From an uncultured Mycoplasmatota bacterium (GTDB taxonomy: Bacteria > Bacillota_I > Bacilli_A > RF39 > UBA660), in NCBI GenBank assembly GCA_947572405.1, contig CANPBV010000088.1, positions 1 through 5,582 of the forward strand: a DNA stretch of 5,582 nt, written 5' to 3'. The translations under genes and the position numbers were made by a program. This document shows, piece by piece, positions 5,534-5,582 of the stretch (the first letter of the stretch is position 1; each line of letters opens with the position of its first letter). The notes beneath the pieces were generated by a model. It had not been told where the DNA came from. It did not search any database and saw only the letters and a list, made by a program, of their open reading frames with translations.

Positions 5534-5582
5534 TGAAGTGCAAAAGTAACTTCCACTTCAATATGATGCAAGTGGAAATCAG
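5534..5582 (+). repeat. 49-bp palindromic repeat, right copy (at window end)
   Basis: TGAAGTG (5534-5540) and CACTTCA (5554-5560) form a 7-bp stem with a 13-base loop, as in the left copy at 1798. A competing perfect 8-bp stem pairs TTCCACTT (5551-5558) with AAGTGGAA (5570-5577) around 11 bases. The repeat runs to the last base of the window and may extend further. It lies about 38 bases upstream of the operon promoter. Confidence 0.65.

Noticed and set aside
5076..5536. Plus-strand frames at 5076-5258 and 5288-5536
   Set aside because: Both are shadows of the methyltransferase and HTH genes, and the second runs through the operon promoter. Neither has a ribosome site or recognisable protein features.
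1690..5582. CRISPR array, tRNA, rRNA or insertion-sequence transposase
   Set aside because: No regularly spaced repeats, no tRNA or rRNA-like conserved segments and no transposase frame were seen. The 49-bp repeats occur only twice and are far apart.

Overview
AT-rich DNA with strong AGGAGG-type ribosome binding sites and Gram-positive-style promoters and terminators. This points to a low-GC Bacillota (Clostridia or Erysipelotrichia-like) chromosome or mobile element. No sequence-level marker fixes the species.

Left part (1-1689): an HD-superfamily metal-dependent phosphohydrolase (minus strand, best start at 824, 192 aa) diverges from a small serine recombinase of the resolvase/invertase type (plus strand, 1084-1689). 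The resolvase promoter coincides with a 28-bp imperfect palindrome at 1011-1038. This could be its operator or a res-like crossover site. A long two-way terminator hairpin lies at 69-127.

Middle (1690-2247): 558 bases with no convincing gene but very dense in inverted repeats. It contains a near-consensus minus-strand promoter that runs almost at once into a terminator hairpin, one copy of a 49-bp palindromic repeat, a nested structure at 1961-2032 that looks like an attenuator or small RNA, and several terminators. The T-tailed hairpin at 2128-2153 is the best terminator for the operon on the right.

Right part (2248-5496, minus strand): a compact three-gene operon. It encodes a 64-aa winged-HTH regulator (GTG start at 5433), a complete DNA cytosine-5 methyltransferase, and a 632-aa GHKL (MutL/MORC-like) ATPase fused to a C-terminal TIR-like domain. 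The last two genes overlap by 8 bases. A TTGACT-17-TATAAT promoter drives the operon, and a perfect 9-bp-arm palindrome covers its -10. No restriction nuclease is visible. I infer a defence module in which methylation marks self DNA, the GHKL ATPase senses or responds to foreign DNA, and the TIR-like domain acts as effector, probably on NAD+. This resembles the known pairing of C5 methyltransferases with prokaryotic MORC-like ATPases, but with a TIR-like domain where a nuclease would be expected.

The operon and the structured region are bracketed by two same-direction copies of the 49-bp repeat (1798-1846 and 5534-5582, the window end). The unit may therefore be a discrete inserted or exchangeable cassette.
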